Assembly: GCA_009777485.1 (NCBI GenBank)
Contig: WRLT01000012.1
Coordinates: 1 to 64,000 of the forward strand
Source: Bacillota bacterium
Lineage (GTDB): Bacteria; Bacillota; Clostridia; Christensenellales; Pumilibacteraceae
Reading direction: 5' to 3'
Length of the DNA stretch: 64,000 nt
Program-made: the position numbers and the translations under genes
Notes under the pieces: model-generated
The model's input: the letters and a program-made list of their open reading frames with translations, nothing else
Told to the model about the DNA's origin: nothing
Databases searched by the model: none
Shown here: one piece after another, positions 38,520-47,071 of the stretch
How the letters are laid out: every line of letters begins with the position of its first letter
Position numbering within the stretch: position 1 is the stretch's first letter

Positions 38520-38662
38520 CCGCTAAAAAAACGGCAAAAAAGCACTGTCAGGCGGGCAACAGTTTAATTTTTTACACGTGCCGCGTACCTAAATGTACGC
38601 AAGCGTGTAAAAAATTAAAGCGTAGCCCGCATCACGGTGCTTTTTTGCCGTTTTTTTAGCGG
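38520..38662. repeat. 143-bp compound foldback element
   Basis: Three nested inverted repeats. Outer: perfect 26-bp arms, 38520-38545 and 38637-38662. Middle: GCGGGC (38552-38557) with GCCCGC, and TTAATTTTTTACACG with its exact complement, separated by unequal 6-base bulges. Inner: GCGTAC (38583-38588) with GTACGC (38595-38600). The right outer arm includes the stop codon of the proline-rich gene. A-runs in the arms give a T-run after the stem on the minus strand, so it would also terminate transcription, but it is far larger than an ordinary terminator and looks like a MITE or foldback repeat. Confidence 0.8.
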
Positions 38663-39792
38663 CGCATTGCGCTGGACATGGCCTTAATCAACATTACTTG
38701 TGCCTCCGAAAGCTTTTTCTGCGTTTCGGGGGTTTTATTTTCGGGCTTGGCGCGCTCTTGCTGTAATTGCAGGGCAAGCTCTTTCATGGCGGAAAGCGGC
38801 ATACCCTCGCCCACCTTTTCGATTTTTTTAATCAGCTCATCCGCAGAACCCGAAACACCTTGCGGCGGAGGGGGCGGAGGCGGAGGAGGCGGAGGAGGCG
38901 CAAACACAGGCTCGGGTTCGGGCGGAGGAGGCGGAGGGGGCGCAAATACAGGCTCTTCTTGCACAGGCTCATACGCCGCGTATACAGGCTCTGCCGCAGG
39001 CTCTAACTCGGGCTCGACGGTTTGAACAAATTCAGGTTCGGGCGCAACTTCGGTATATTCTTGTGCTTGCGCCGCGCCGTATCCTTGATATTCGGGTACG
39101 TAGGGTTGAGAGGAGGTATCCCCGCTTTCGGACGCGGGCGCGTATTCGGCGTAGCTTTCTTGGCTAGGCTCGGACGCCGCCGCTCTTTCAGCTTTGGGCT
39201 CTTCTAACGAAACATGGTCAAACCCACCGCCCTTGCTTAACGTGTCTAATGCGGAGATATATTTATCGTAAGCTTTTACCGCACCTTTATAAAATGAGGA
39301 CGAACAAACAAACGCCAGCACCGTAAACAAAAGCCCTACTACGGATACAACAGCGGCGGAGGTGAAAGCGGTAGTAAGCCCGTCGGCGGCGTTTTGCGCC
39401 GCCCAAACATACCCGCCGCCCGCCGCTAACAGTGCGGCAAACAAAGATATAAACAGCATAAGGGTAGGAAATTTAGGCGCGACGGACAATTGATACGGTG
39501 CGTTTATTGCCGCGTCAATGCCGATTACATCGCCCGGTTTTTCGCCGGTTGCTTTGGCGCGCTTATATAGCTTAGTTACCTTTACGGGGCAAGCCTTAGC
39601 GCAGCGGATGGCCGATTGCGCATCGGGGCTTTTTAATAAAATCTTAACCGCCTTTTTAAATTTAACCACATCGCCCGTTAGCAACATCATAATCAGTACG
39701 GCAAAAAACACCGCTCCGATTATGCCCAGTGCGATATACAGCCAAATATCCGCGGATATTCCTCCGATTAGGTCTTTAAGTATCTGAATCAT
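38656..39792 (-). CDS. Three-helix membrane protein with long proline-rich tail
   Basis: The 378-residue product has an N-terminal helix (about 15-40), two more (about 108-130 and 140-168), then a cytoplasmic or external region rich in Glu, Pro, Ala and Tyr, two EPVFAPPPPPPP blocks with runs of 7 and 12 prolines (near 295-315), and a C-terminal helical segment (ADELIKKIEKVGEGMP to the end). AAGGAG before the ATG. I know similar architecture from uncultured Clostridia but no function. The poly-Pro run is encoded by GC-rich triplets liable to slippage. Its stop lies in the foldback arm. Confidence 0.8.
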   Translation of the reverse strand: MIQILKDLIGGISADIWLYIALGIIGAVFFAVLIMMLLTGDVVKFKKAVKILLKSPDAQSAIRCAKACPVKVTKLYKRAKATGEKPGDVIGIDAAINAPYQLSVAPKFPTLMLFISLFAALLAAGGGYVWAAQNAADGLTTAFTSAAVVSVVGLLFTVLAFVCSSSFYKGAVKAYDKYISALDTLSKGGGFDHVSLEEPKAERAAASEPSQESYAEYAPASESGDTSSQPYVPEYQGYGAAQAQEYTEVAPEPEFVQTVEPELEPAAEPVYAAYEPVQEEPVFAPPPPPPPEPEPVFAPPPPPPPPPPPPQGVSGSADELIKKIEKVGEGMPLSAMKELALQLQQERAKPENKTPETQKKLSEAQVMLIKAMSSAMRR

Positions 39793-39988
39793 AGTAATTC
39801 TCCTTACAGTCTAGTGTATTTCAATAACCCGAATTTTATTAAAAATTCCGTACTCTTGGGCATAAATCCCCGTGTAGTAATACTCCCATACCTAACAGTA
39901 TATCATAGCTTTTTAAGAAAGGCTATCCTTTTTAAACAAAAAATTGCCGACAATTCGTGATTTTTCATTAAAATTTGCTTAAAATGCC

Positions 39989-42900
39989 TTAAAGTTCTAT
40001 AAAAATGGCATCCGAAACCGAAAAAATGCTTTTAGAAACTACGCGTTTGCCCAGTGCGGCTTGGGCGGCTTCGGCATAGAGAGAAACTTGTTTTTGATAT
40101 ATTTTATGTAAGGCTGCGGAAATTTTGCCTGTTTTGTATTCGACGATTTCTATGCCCTGCTCTTGCTCTATCAACAAATCCGCAACGCCTTGAATAAGCG
40201 CGCCTTGCGCATTTCGGTATAAAAAGGCGCGTTCGCGGTAAAACGGACGCCCCGCGATACGTTCGCGGATTTTTTCGGCGGCGGCGCGCGCAACGGCAGC
40301 CTTTATAAGGGGCGCGTACAGAGGTTCGGTGCTTTTAAAGTTTTTTAGGTTTTGTTCAAACGATTCGACAAAATCGTACGTTTCTAAAAACCTGTGGTAT
40401 GCCGCACCCGTTTCTGCCCCGCGCGTCTCCGTAGGAAAAGCGTATACGCGGGGCTCGTCGTCAAAAGCGGCGCGGCTGAGTGAAGTAACGGTAAGCTTTA
40501 AGGGCGCGGATGTACGCGGATAGGAATATTCCATAGCGGCGCGCAAGGTATTTATATGTTCGGGCGCATCTGCTTGGGCGTAGATAAATGTACGCGGCGG
40601 ATGAGAAGGCAATACGCATTCGGCGGCAGAATAGCTTACGGCGCGCTCTTTGGCGGCGCGGTACAAAAAGTCTAGCGGACGGTCGGCAAAAATTCCTGCT
40701 TTGGGCACATAGCCTTCTTTAACGTAAGCAAACAATGCCGTTTGGTATATGCCGCGCGTTAAAGCGACGTATAAAATGCGCAGCTCTTCCTCTAACTGCG
40801 CGTGCCGCGCTAAGATGCGCGCGCGGGCGTACAGGCTTGAAAGCGGCTTAGTTTTTAACACCGCGCCTAAATCGGGGTGCAGCAAGCAATCCGCTGAAAG
40901 GTCAGAAAAATTATACTGCTTATTTAATTGCGGCAGCAGCACAAACGGAAACTCTAAACCCTTTGCGGAGTGAACCGTCATAATTTTAACCGCGTCTGCC
41001 GACGCAGCGGACGTAAGCTTAACCGCGCCTTTTTCTACCGCATACAGCGATTCGGCTAAGCTGAATTCTTTGGGAAGTTTACACAGCGCGGATAAAAATT
41101 CGTTTAAGCCCTCTGCCGTATTTTTGCCGTCCGCCGCCGCTAACGCGTACTTAAAAAAATCAAAATCAGCGCACACGGCAGAGGCAAGCTCGCCAAAAGG
41201 CACACAGCGCGCTAAGCCCGCGTAACGGTTTAGCCGCGTTTGCAGGCCGTTGAGTTTTTCACTGTTTAAAGGGGCTTCTAGGCAAGCATGAAACGGCTTT
41301 TCGTGCGGGAGGGCGGTTCGGATATCCACTAGCTCTGCGTCCGTAAAAAAGCCGCCGAAAACCGACTTCATAACCGCTGCCAACACAATATCGTCGCGGC
41401 GGTTATTCAGCAGCCGCAAAAAGTTCATCAGCATAGCAACCGCCGTGTTTTCTTCGGCGTTTACTTCGCGGAGTGTTGTGTGGGGAATATTCAGCCTGGT
41501 TAGTTTTTCGGCAAGCATTGCAGGAAATTTTGCGTCCATCGAACGCAGCAGCACCGCGATATCGCCGTACCGAACCGCACGGGAAATGCCGTTTTCGGTA
41601 ATGCGCTGCGTTTTTAGCCCCGCTATGTGCTGCGCGGCAAGGTTTGCCTCCGCTTCGGATTTGTCTAAGCTTTCCTCGTCGTAGGCGTGGTTGCGCACAC
41701 TGTACACCGTATCAAAAGAAGGCGGCGGTTCGGAGGATTGGGGCGCGGGGGCTTCGGTAATAAAATTGCATACAACCGACGGCTCGAACAGCGTACCTCT
41801 GCCCGACACAAAGCCCGACTTTTCCGCATAGGTAACGCCGCCGAAATTTTCGGTCATAAGCTCTTCAAAAACGCGGTTGCAAAAGGTTAAAATTCCGCTG
41901 TCCGAACGGAAGTTTGCGTTAAGCGAAATTTCGCGCGTGTCGGGCTTTTCCCCGCCGCGCCGCGCTTTTTCGGCAAATATACTCGGACGGCTGCCGCGAA
42001 AACCGTAAATAGATTGCTTAACGTCCCCCACATAAAACCGCCGCGCCGTTAGCAAGTTGAAAACCGCGTCTTGCAAGGGGTTTACGTCTTGAAATTCGTC
42101 CACAAATAAATAGCGGAATTTTGCATTGATTTCAGCGGAGGCGGACGGGTCGGATAAAATGCGCAGCGCGTAGTGAGACAGGTCGCAAAAATCCGCAAGC
42201 GTTTTTTTATGTTTTTTTGCCGCATAGATTTTTAACGTTTCGCGCGCAAAGTCGGTTAGCGTTTTTATATGATGCGCAAAATCGGCAGGATTGGCGGCGG
42301 ATAAATCGTCCTCCCGCGTAGTGCAAAAAGTTTTATAACGGCTCGGCGTTAAGCTTTCTGTAATCTGCGGCGGCAAACTTTTATAGTATTCGCGGATTGC
42401 GTCTATATGTTCTTCGTGCTTTAAATGGTTTTGCGCGGCCGCGTCTAAAAACGCCTCTGGGTCGGGATTCAGCCGTGCAAAATTGATTAATCTTTCTGCC
42501 GTTTTAAAAAGCGGCGTTTCGTTTCTAAACGGTACTAAAATTTCATACAGCGCGGTAAAGAAAGGGTCTTGCGCCTCAAAACGCGCGGCGGCAGCCTCCT
42601 CTAAACTCTTATGTAAGAGTGCAGCGGCGGCGGGGCTTTCCATAACCTCGAAAGACGGGTCTATGCCCGCGCAATAAAAATACGAACGCGCCAAATATGC
42701 ACAGAAACTGTCGATGGTGGAAATTTGCGCCAAATTCAGCGCGGAAAGCGCGGCGGCGGCGTAAGGCGTGTTTTCGCTTTCTAACCGTTTAAACAGCTTT
42801 TCGCGAATGTCGGCGGCGGCGGCGTTGGTAAAGGTACAGACAACCATAGAGGTAATGGGCGCGCCTTGTGCAAGCAGCCTTAAAATCCGCTCTACCATAA

Positions 42901-43003
42901 CGGTAGTTTTACCGCTGCCCGCAGACGCAGAAACTAAAATTTCCGCGCTTTCGTCGTTTATTGCCGCATTTTGCGCGGGTGTGAATTTTTCGTTACGCGC
43001 CAT
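39989..43003 (-). CDS. addA: ATP-dependent helicase/nuclease subunit A
   Basis: AddA unwinds and trims double-strand breaks with AddB before RecA loading. The start at 43003 is chosen because GGAGAG sits inside the end of addB and translation begins one base after the addB stop; a longer reading would overlap addB by 190 bases. The 1004-residue protein has Walker A SASAGSGKT (26-33), Walker B VDEFQDVNP (near 300), later UvrD-type motifs (MTVHSAKGLEFPFV, YVALTRG) and a RecB-type nuclease with GVADLLIEQEQGIEIVEYKTGKI. It is shorter than the 1232-residue Bacillus protein. Confidence 0.95.
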   Translation of the reverse strand: MARNEKFTPAQNAAINDESAEILVSASAGSGKTTVMVERILRLLAQGAPITSMVVCTFTNAAAADIREKLFKRLESENTPYAAAALSALNLAQISTIDSFCAYLARSYFYCAGIDPSFEVMESPAAAALLHKSLEEAAAARFEAQDPFFTALYEILVPFRNETPLFKTAERLINFARLNPDPEAFLDAAAQNHLKHEEHIDAIREYYKSLPPQITESLTPSRYKTFCTTREDDLSAANPADFAHHIKTLTDFARETLKIYAAKKHKKTLADFCDLSHYALRILSDPSASAEINAKFRYLFVDEFQDVNPLQDAVFNLLTARRFYVGDVKQSIYGFRGSRPSIFAEKARRGGEKPDTREISLNANFRSDSGILTFCNRVFEELMTENFGGVTYAEKSGFVSGRGTLFEPSVVCNFITEAPAPQSSEPPPSFDTVYSVRNHAYDEESLDKSEAEANLAAQHIAGLKTQRITENGISRAVRYGDIAVLLRSMDAKFPAMLAEKLTRLNIPHTTLREVNAEENTAVAMLMNFLRLLNNRRDDIVLAAVMKSVFGGFFTDAELVDIRTALPHEKPFHACLEAPLNSEKLNGLQTRLNRYAGLARCVPFGELASAVCADFDFFKYALAAADGKNTAEGLNEFLSALCKLPKEFSLAESLYAVEKGAVKLTSAASADAVKIMTVHSAKGLEFPFVLLPQLNKQYNFSDLSADCLLHPDLGAVLKTKPLSSLYARARILARHAQLEEELRILYVALTRGIYQTALFAYVKEGYVPKAGIFADRPLDFLYRAAKERAVSYSAAECVLPSHPPRTFIYAQADAPEHINTLRAAMEYSYPRTSAPLKLTVTSLSRAAFDDEPRVYAFPTETRGAETGAAYHRFLETYDFVESFEQNLKNFKSTEPLYAPLIKAAVARAAAEKIRERIAGRPFYRERAFLYRNAQGALIQGVADLLIEQEQGIEIVEYKTGKISAALHKIYQKQVSLYAEAAQAALGKRVVSKSIFSVSDAIFIEL

Positions 43004-43004
43004 A

Positions 43005-46000
43005 TTAACTCTCCGAAAGTGAGGGCTGCGCCTTAGCGTACACGCGCCTTTTACCCGTTTGCTTATCAAATCCGCATACCGCTCCGTAATCGCAGCGTTC
43101 GCACGCGTTTTCGTTGGGGGCGGCGGCAATATAGCCCTCGTGCAGCTCGCACAGCGCGTTTTCAACCGCACGCTCTGCATAATCCGCCAGCGCATCTAAA
43201 TCTGCTTGCGTAAGCGCGTACGTGCTCTTGCGGATAGGAATGCTTCCGTCCTTAGCCGCTTTTACATTGCGCTGCGCGGCGATTACACTGCTTTTATATC
43301 CCGCCCCGCTTAGCCCGATGTCGGCGGCAAGCAGCACTTCTTCGGCGCGGTTGTATACGCCGTTTAACACATAGCGCGAAGTGTTTTGGGCGCGGCGCAG
43401 CGAAAGCGGAAAGTAAAAAGCACCGGCAGGCAAAAACCCGTTTTGGCGTAAAACACGCAGATACAGCGGCAACTGCAAGCCCACCCCGTAGTATACACTG
43501 CGGGAATTTAAGCTAGCCGCCGCACCGCTTTTATAGTCGATAACTCTTGCGTATTTACCGTACACGTCAACGCGGTCCATTTTTCCGCGCAAAGTAATAG
43601 CCGACTGCGCGGCATCGGGGACGCTGAACGATACGGTTTGCAAATCGTTTTTGTCGTTAAAACCAAACCGCAGCTCCGCGCCGTAATTTTTGAATTGCCC
43701 TTTGGTAAAAGAATCCGCTATGCGGGCTGAAAGCTGCGTTGCTTCACTAACCAGTGCCTGCGCCGTGCGTTGATTTTTATCGGCTAACAGCTTAAATTCG
43801 CCGTCTAGCAAGGCTTGTGCAATTTGGCGCATGCTTAGCTGCGCGTTTTCAAAGCTTCCCTCTTTTACAAATAATTCGGCGGCGCGGTGTAAAAAGCTTC
43901 CTGCCTCAGGAGGCGTCAGCTCGCCCGTATCGCGCTTACTAAGCCCCAGTGCGTTTTGGGCAAAGCATTTATACGGACACTCAAAATAGCGCGTGATACG
44001 GCTTACCGAAACCGCGCGGCTGCGGAAAAACAACGCGCCCGCGCCGCGCAAATTTTGTATACCAACCAACCCCGAACCCAAAAACCGTGCCGTATCCGCT
44101 CCGCCTGCCGCCGCTAATATGCTTGCCGCCATCGGTAAAGCAGGACGCTGCGCGCGCACCTCGCTTTGCGATACAATCAGCATTTCCAACGCGTTAGCCT
44201 TTGTTGAAATGTGCCGCGCCGCACGCGCAAAGTACGCGGCATCGTTTTGCGCGCGCGCCGTTTGACAGGCATCTGCATCGTACAACCATGCGTTTTCTTG
44301 CACGGCAGAATTCTGTGCTATGCTTTTCGCGCCGCTGCGAACGGTACGCGCAAGGTGCGAAACGCGGTTTGGCCCGTGCGCTAAAAACAGCTTGTCCGAT
44401 AAACTAAAAAGCCGAATTACCTCGTCGCGCGCTAAACGGTTGCGCTCGGCGGCGGTCAAAAAACCGCTTGCGCCGTCTGCGTCTAAACAAGCTGCATCCG
44501 CGTCGGCAATCAGCCCCGTGTCCTCTATCAGCGGCGGAACACTTCCCTCGCTGAAATCAAGCACGAATACGCAAGCAAATTTTCCGCCGCGAAACGTTTC
44601 CGCACCGCCTACCGTAACCGCGTCCGCAACAGGCGGCAGCAGCGTTATTTCGGTGCTGCGCGCACCTTGACAAAACAATTCAAAGTATTCGGACGGGCGG
44701 GAGGATTCGGACGCGGTTTTTGTTAACAGCCGCGCCGTTTCTAAAAGCTTGCGGTTTATTTGGCTTAAATCTACGCCTGCAAATTCGGATAATTCCGCCG
44801 TTTTCGCCGCCGCGTCTGCGGAGGAAAGAACCGCTTGCAAAAAGGCGTAAAATTTTTCGGGGCTGTTCGCGTGGTTAAATTCCTGACCGAAAAGCGATAC
44901 AAGCTTAATGATGCGCGCGCGCACCGATTCGGCAATTTTTTCGGCCTCTGCATCTGTTTCGTAAATACGCTCAAACGGGCGTGAAAAGCGCGCAAAATTT
45001 ACTGCGTGCGCATGAACATAGTTTTCAAAAATTTCGCTTTCGGCAGCGGAAATGCCCGCATAATGATTTTTAGCCAACGCGGTAAGCGTTTCGCGGCGCA
45101 GACTTTGCGCGGCAAAGCAAAGCTCTATGTATCTAAAAAGCTCGCTTTCGGAAGCCTTCATTTTTTTATCTATGTAAAACGGAATTTCAAATTCGGTAAA
45201 AATGCGCGATAAGGGCGCGTAAAGCTGCTCATCCGAAGTTAAAACGCAAAAATCACTAAGCCGCGCGCCGCTTTTTAAGCCGTGCCGAATACGCTTAGCG
45301 GCCGCTTTAAGCCGCTCTGAATATGACGCCGCCTCGTAAAACTCGACATCACCGAATTCGGCGCGGGCAGGCTCGGCTTCGTAAAGGCGAAACGATGCGG
45401 CGCGGTGCGACAGAATATTTAAAATGTCTTGCTCTGTTTTGTTAAAGCGGTCAAAGCCCGCCGCATAAAAGTGGATATCCGAAAGCGCGGCGGTTTGGGC
45501 TGCTTCGCGCAGCAAACGCATTTTGCCGATGTTGTCTATAAATAGTTGCTGTGTTTCGTTTAGGTATTGCGCGTAAACGGGGGCGATATCGGCAAGCTTT
45601 ACAGAATCTGCGCACGCTAAATCGTCCGCCGTTAAACCTGCGGCGGCGGCAAAACAAAACGCCTCGTACAGCTTTTCGGCAAAGCCGTGAAAATGCGCGC
45701 CCGATTTAAAAACCTTAAATTTGTTTTTTAGCGCGTTGACAATTTTTTTAACCAGCATAACCGCGCCGCTTTTGGGCAATGCCTCTGCGCCGCACGGTTT
45801 AATCAGCTTGTCGGCAAGACGCGAAAACGTTAAAATCTCCACATCAAACGCACCGCTGTTGTTTTGCGCAAAAAAGAACCTTTCGCAATACAGCGAACAT
45901 TTATCGGGAACAATAATAAAATGACGCTGCTTTAAGCTAACCTCGCGCTTTTGCAAATCGCCTAAAACGGCTTTAAAAGAACTATGAAAATCCTTTGATT

Positions 46001-46013
46001 GTATCAACAGCAT
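43005..46013 (-). CDS. addB: ATP-dependent nuclease subunit B
   Basis: The 1002-residue protein has the AddB C-terminal nuclease with VIDYKSG and the four cysteines of an iron-sulfur cluster (one in RYFECPYKC, three in CERCDYGAVC). The N-terminus, MLLIQSKDFHSSFKAVL, lacks the Walker A GxSGSGKT found in Bacillus AddB. There is no Shine-Dalgarno; the -10 TACAAT is seven bases before the ATG, so the message should be leaderless. addA follows with one base between stop and start. Confidence 0.93.
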   Translation of the reverse strand: MLLIQSKDFHSSFKAVLGDLQKREVSLKQRHFIIVPDKCSLYCERFFFAQNNSGAFDVEILTFSRLADKLIKPCGAEALPKSGAVMLVKKIVNALKNKFKVFKSGAHFHGFAEKLYEAFCFAAAAGLTADDLACADSVKLADIAPVYAQYLNETQQLFIDNIGKMRLLREAAQTAALSDIHFYAAGFDRFNKTEQDILNILSHRAASFRLYEAEPARAEFGDVEFYEAASYSERLKAAAKRIRHGLKSGARLSDFCVLTSDEQLYAPLSRIFTEFEIPFYIDKKMKASESELFRYIELCFAAQSLRRETLTALAKNHYAGISAAESEIFENYVHAHAVNFARFSRPFERIYETDAEAEKIAESVRARIIKLVSLFGQEFNHANSPEKFYAFLQAVLSSADAAAKTAELSEFAGVDLSQINRKLLETARLLTKTASESSRPSEYFELFCQGARSTEITLLPPVADAVTVGGAETFRGGKFACVFVLDFSEGSVPPLIEDTGLIADADAACLDADGASGFLTAAERNRLARDEVIRLFSLSDKLFLAHGPNRVSHLARTVRSGAKSIAQNSAVQENAWLYDADACQTARAQNDAAYFARAARHISTKANALEMLIVSQSEVRAQRPALPMAASILAAAGGADTARFLGSGLVGIQNLRGAGALFFRSRAVSVSRITRYFECPYKCFAQNALGLSKRDTGELTPPEAGSFLHRAAELFVKEGSFENAQLSMRQIAQALLDGEFKLLADKNQRTAQALVSEATQLSARIADSFTKGQFKNYGAELRFGFNDKNDLQTVSFSVPDAAQSAITLRGKMDRVDVYGKYARVIDYKSGAAASLNSRSVYYGVGLQLPLYLRVLRQNGFLPAGAFYFPLSLRRAQNTSRYVLNGVYNRAEEVLLAADIGLSGAGYKSSVIAAQRNVKAAKDGSIPIRKSTYALTQADLDALADYAERAVENALCELHEGYIAAAPNENACERCDYGAVCGFDKQTGKRRVYAKAQPSLSES

Positions 46014-46020
46014 ACGGTTT

Positions 46021-46049
46021 ATTGTAGCACGGATTTATCTAATCGTCAA
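46021..46049 (-). promoter_or_regulatory. addBA promoter
   Basis: Minus-strand TTGACG (46049-46044), 17 bases, TACAAT (46026-46021), seven bases from the ATG at 46013. It begins two bases after the rfbB stop, so addBA can be expressed apart from the polysaccharide locus. Confidence 0.75.
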
Positions 46050-46051
46050 AT

Positions 46052-47071
46052 CTATTTGTTTTTATACATGGTATCGTAATAATTTTTATATGCGCCGCTG
46101 ATAATCTCCTGCCACCATTTTTTGTTGTTTAAATACCATTCGATAGTCATCTTTATGCCGTCTTTAAATTTGATTTTAGGAAGCCAGCCCAACTGCGCAT
46201 GTATTTTGGAAGGGTCTATCGCGTAACGTAAATCATGCCCTTTACGATCGGAAACAAAGGTAATTAAGGATTCGGGCTTGTTAAGTTGGGCTAAAATAAG
46301 CTTGACAATGTCTAGGTTGGTCATTTCGTTGTGTCCGCCTACGTTGTACACCTCGCCTACCGTGCCTTGATGTACGATAAGGTCTACCGCGCTGCAATGG
46401 TCGTCTACATACAGCCAGTCACGCACGTTTTTACCATCGCCGTAAACGGGTAGGCTTTGATTAGCCAGCGCACGCGAAATCATAAGCGGTATCAATTTTT
46501 CCGGAAAATGATACGGCCCGTAATTGTTGCTGCAACGCGATATGGTAACGGGTAGGTTAAACGTGCGGTGGTACGCTTGCACCAGCAAATCCGCGCCAGC
46601 CTTAGAACTGCTGTACGGGCTAGACGTATGAATAGGCGTTTGCTCAGTAAATAATAAATCGGGTCTGTCTAGGGGCAAGTCTCCGTATACCTCATCGGTT
46701 GAAACTTGATGAAACCTAATATTTCCGTTTGCGCGGCAGGCGTCCATTAACACTTGCGTTCCGATGATGTTGGTAACTAAAAATACCTGCGGATTTTCGA
46801 TGCTTCTGTCTACATGGCTTTCGGCGGCAAAATTAATAACATAATCAAATTTATGGCGTGTAAATAAGCCGTCTACAAATTTCTTATCCGCAATATCGCC
46901 TTTTTCAAACGTAAAGCGTTTGTTTTTAAGTGCGCGCGACAAGGTAGAAAGATTTCCCGCATACGTTAGCTTGTCTAAACAGACAAGTTGGTAATCGGGG
47001 TATTTTTCTAACATGTAATAACAAAAATTACTACCGATAAACCCGGCTCCTCCGGTAACTAAAACTTTCAC
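46052..47071 (-). CDS. rfbB: dTDP-glucose 4,6-dehydratase
   Basis: Second step of dTDP-L-rhamnose synthesis: dTDP-glucose to dTDP-4-keto-6-deoxyglucose. The 339-residue extended short-chain dehydrogenase has GGAGFIGSNFCYYML, the STDEVYGDLP active-site segment, and the catalytic YSSSKAGAD. GTG start immediately after the stop of the fusion gene, with AAGGAG nine bases upstream. Last gene of the rfbA-led set. Confidence 0.96.
   Translation of the reverse strand: MKVLVTGGAGFIGSNFCYYMLEKYPDYQLVCLDKLTYAGNLSTLSRALKNKRFTFEKGDIADKKFVDGLFTRHKFDYVINFAAESHVDRSIENPQVFLVTNIIGTQVLMDACRANGNIRFHQVSTDEVYGDLPLDRPDLLFTEQTPIHTSSPYSSSKAGADLLVQAYHRTFNLPVTISRCSNNYGPYHFPEKLIPLMISRALANQSLPVYGDGKNVRDWLYVDDHCSAVDLIVHQGTVGEVYNVGGHNEMTNLDIVKLILAQLNKPESLITFVSDRKGHDLRYAIDPSKIHAQLGWLPKIKFKDGIKMTIEWYLNNKKWWQEIISGAYKNYYDTMYKNK

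Noticed and set aside
43004-43195. Longer N-terminus for AddA
   Set aside because: It would overlap addB by 190 bases with no similarity to AddA; the ATG at 43003 has an RBS and the expected start sequence.
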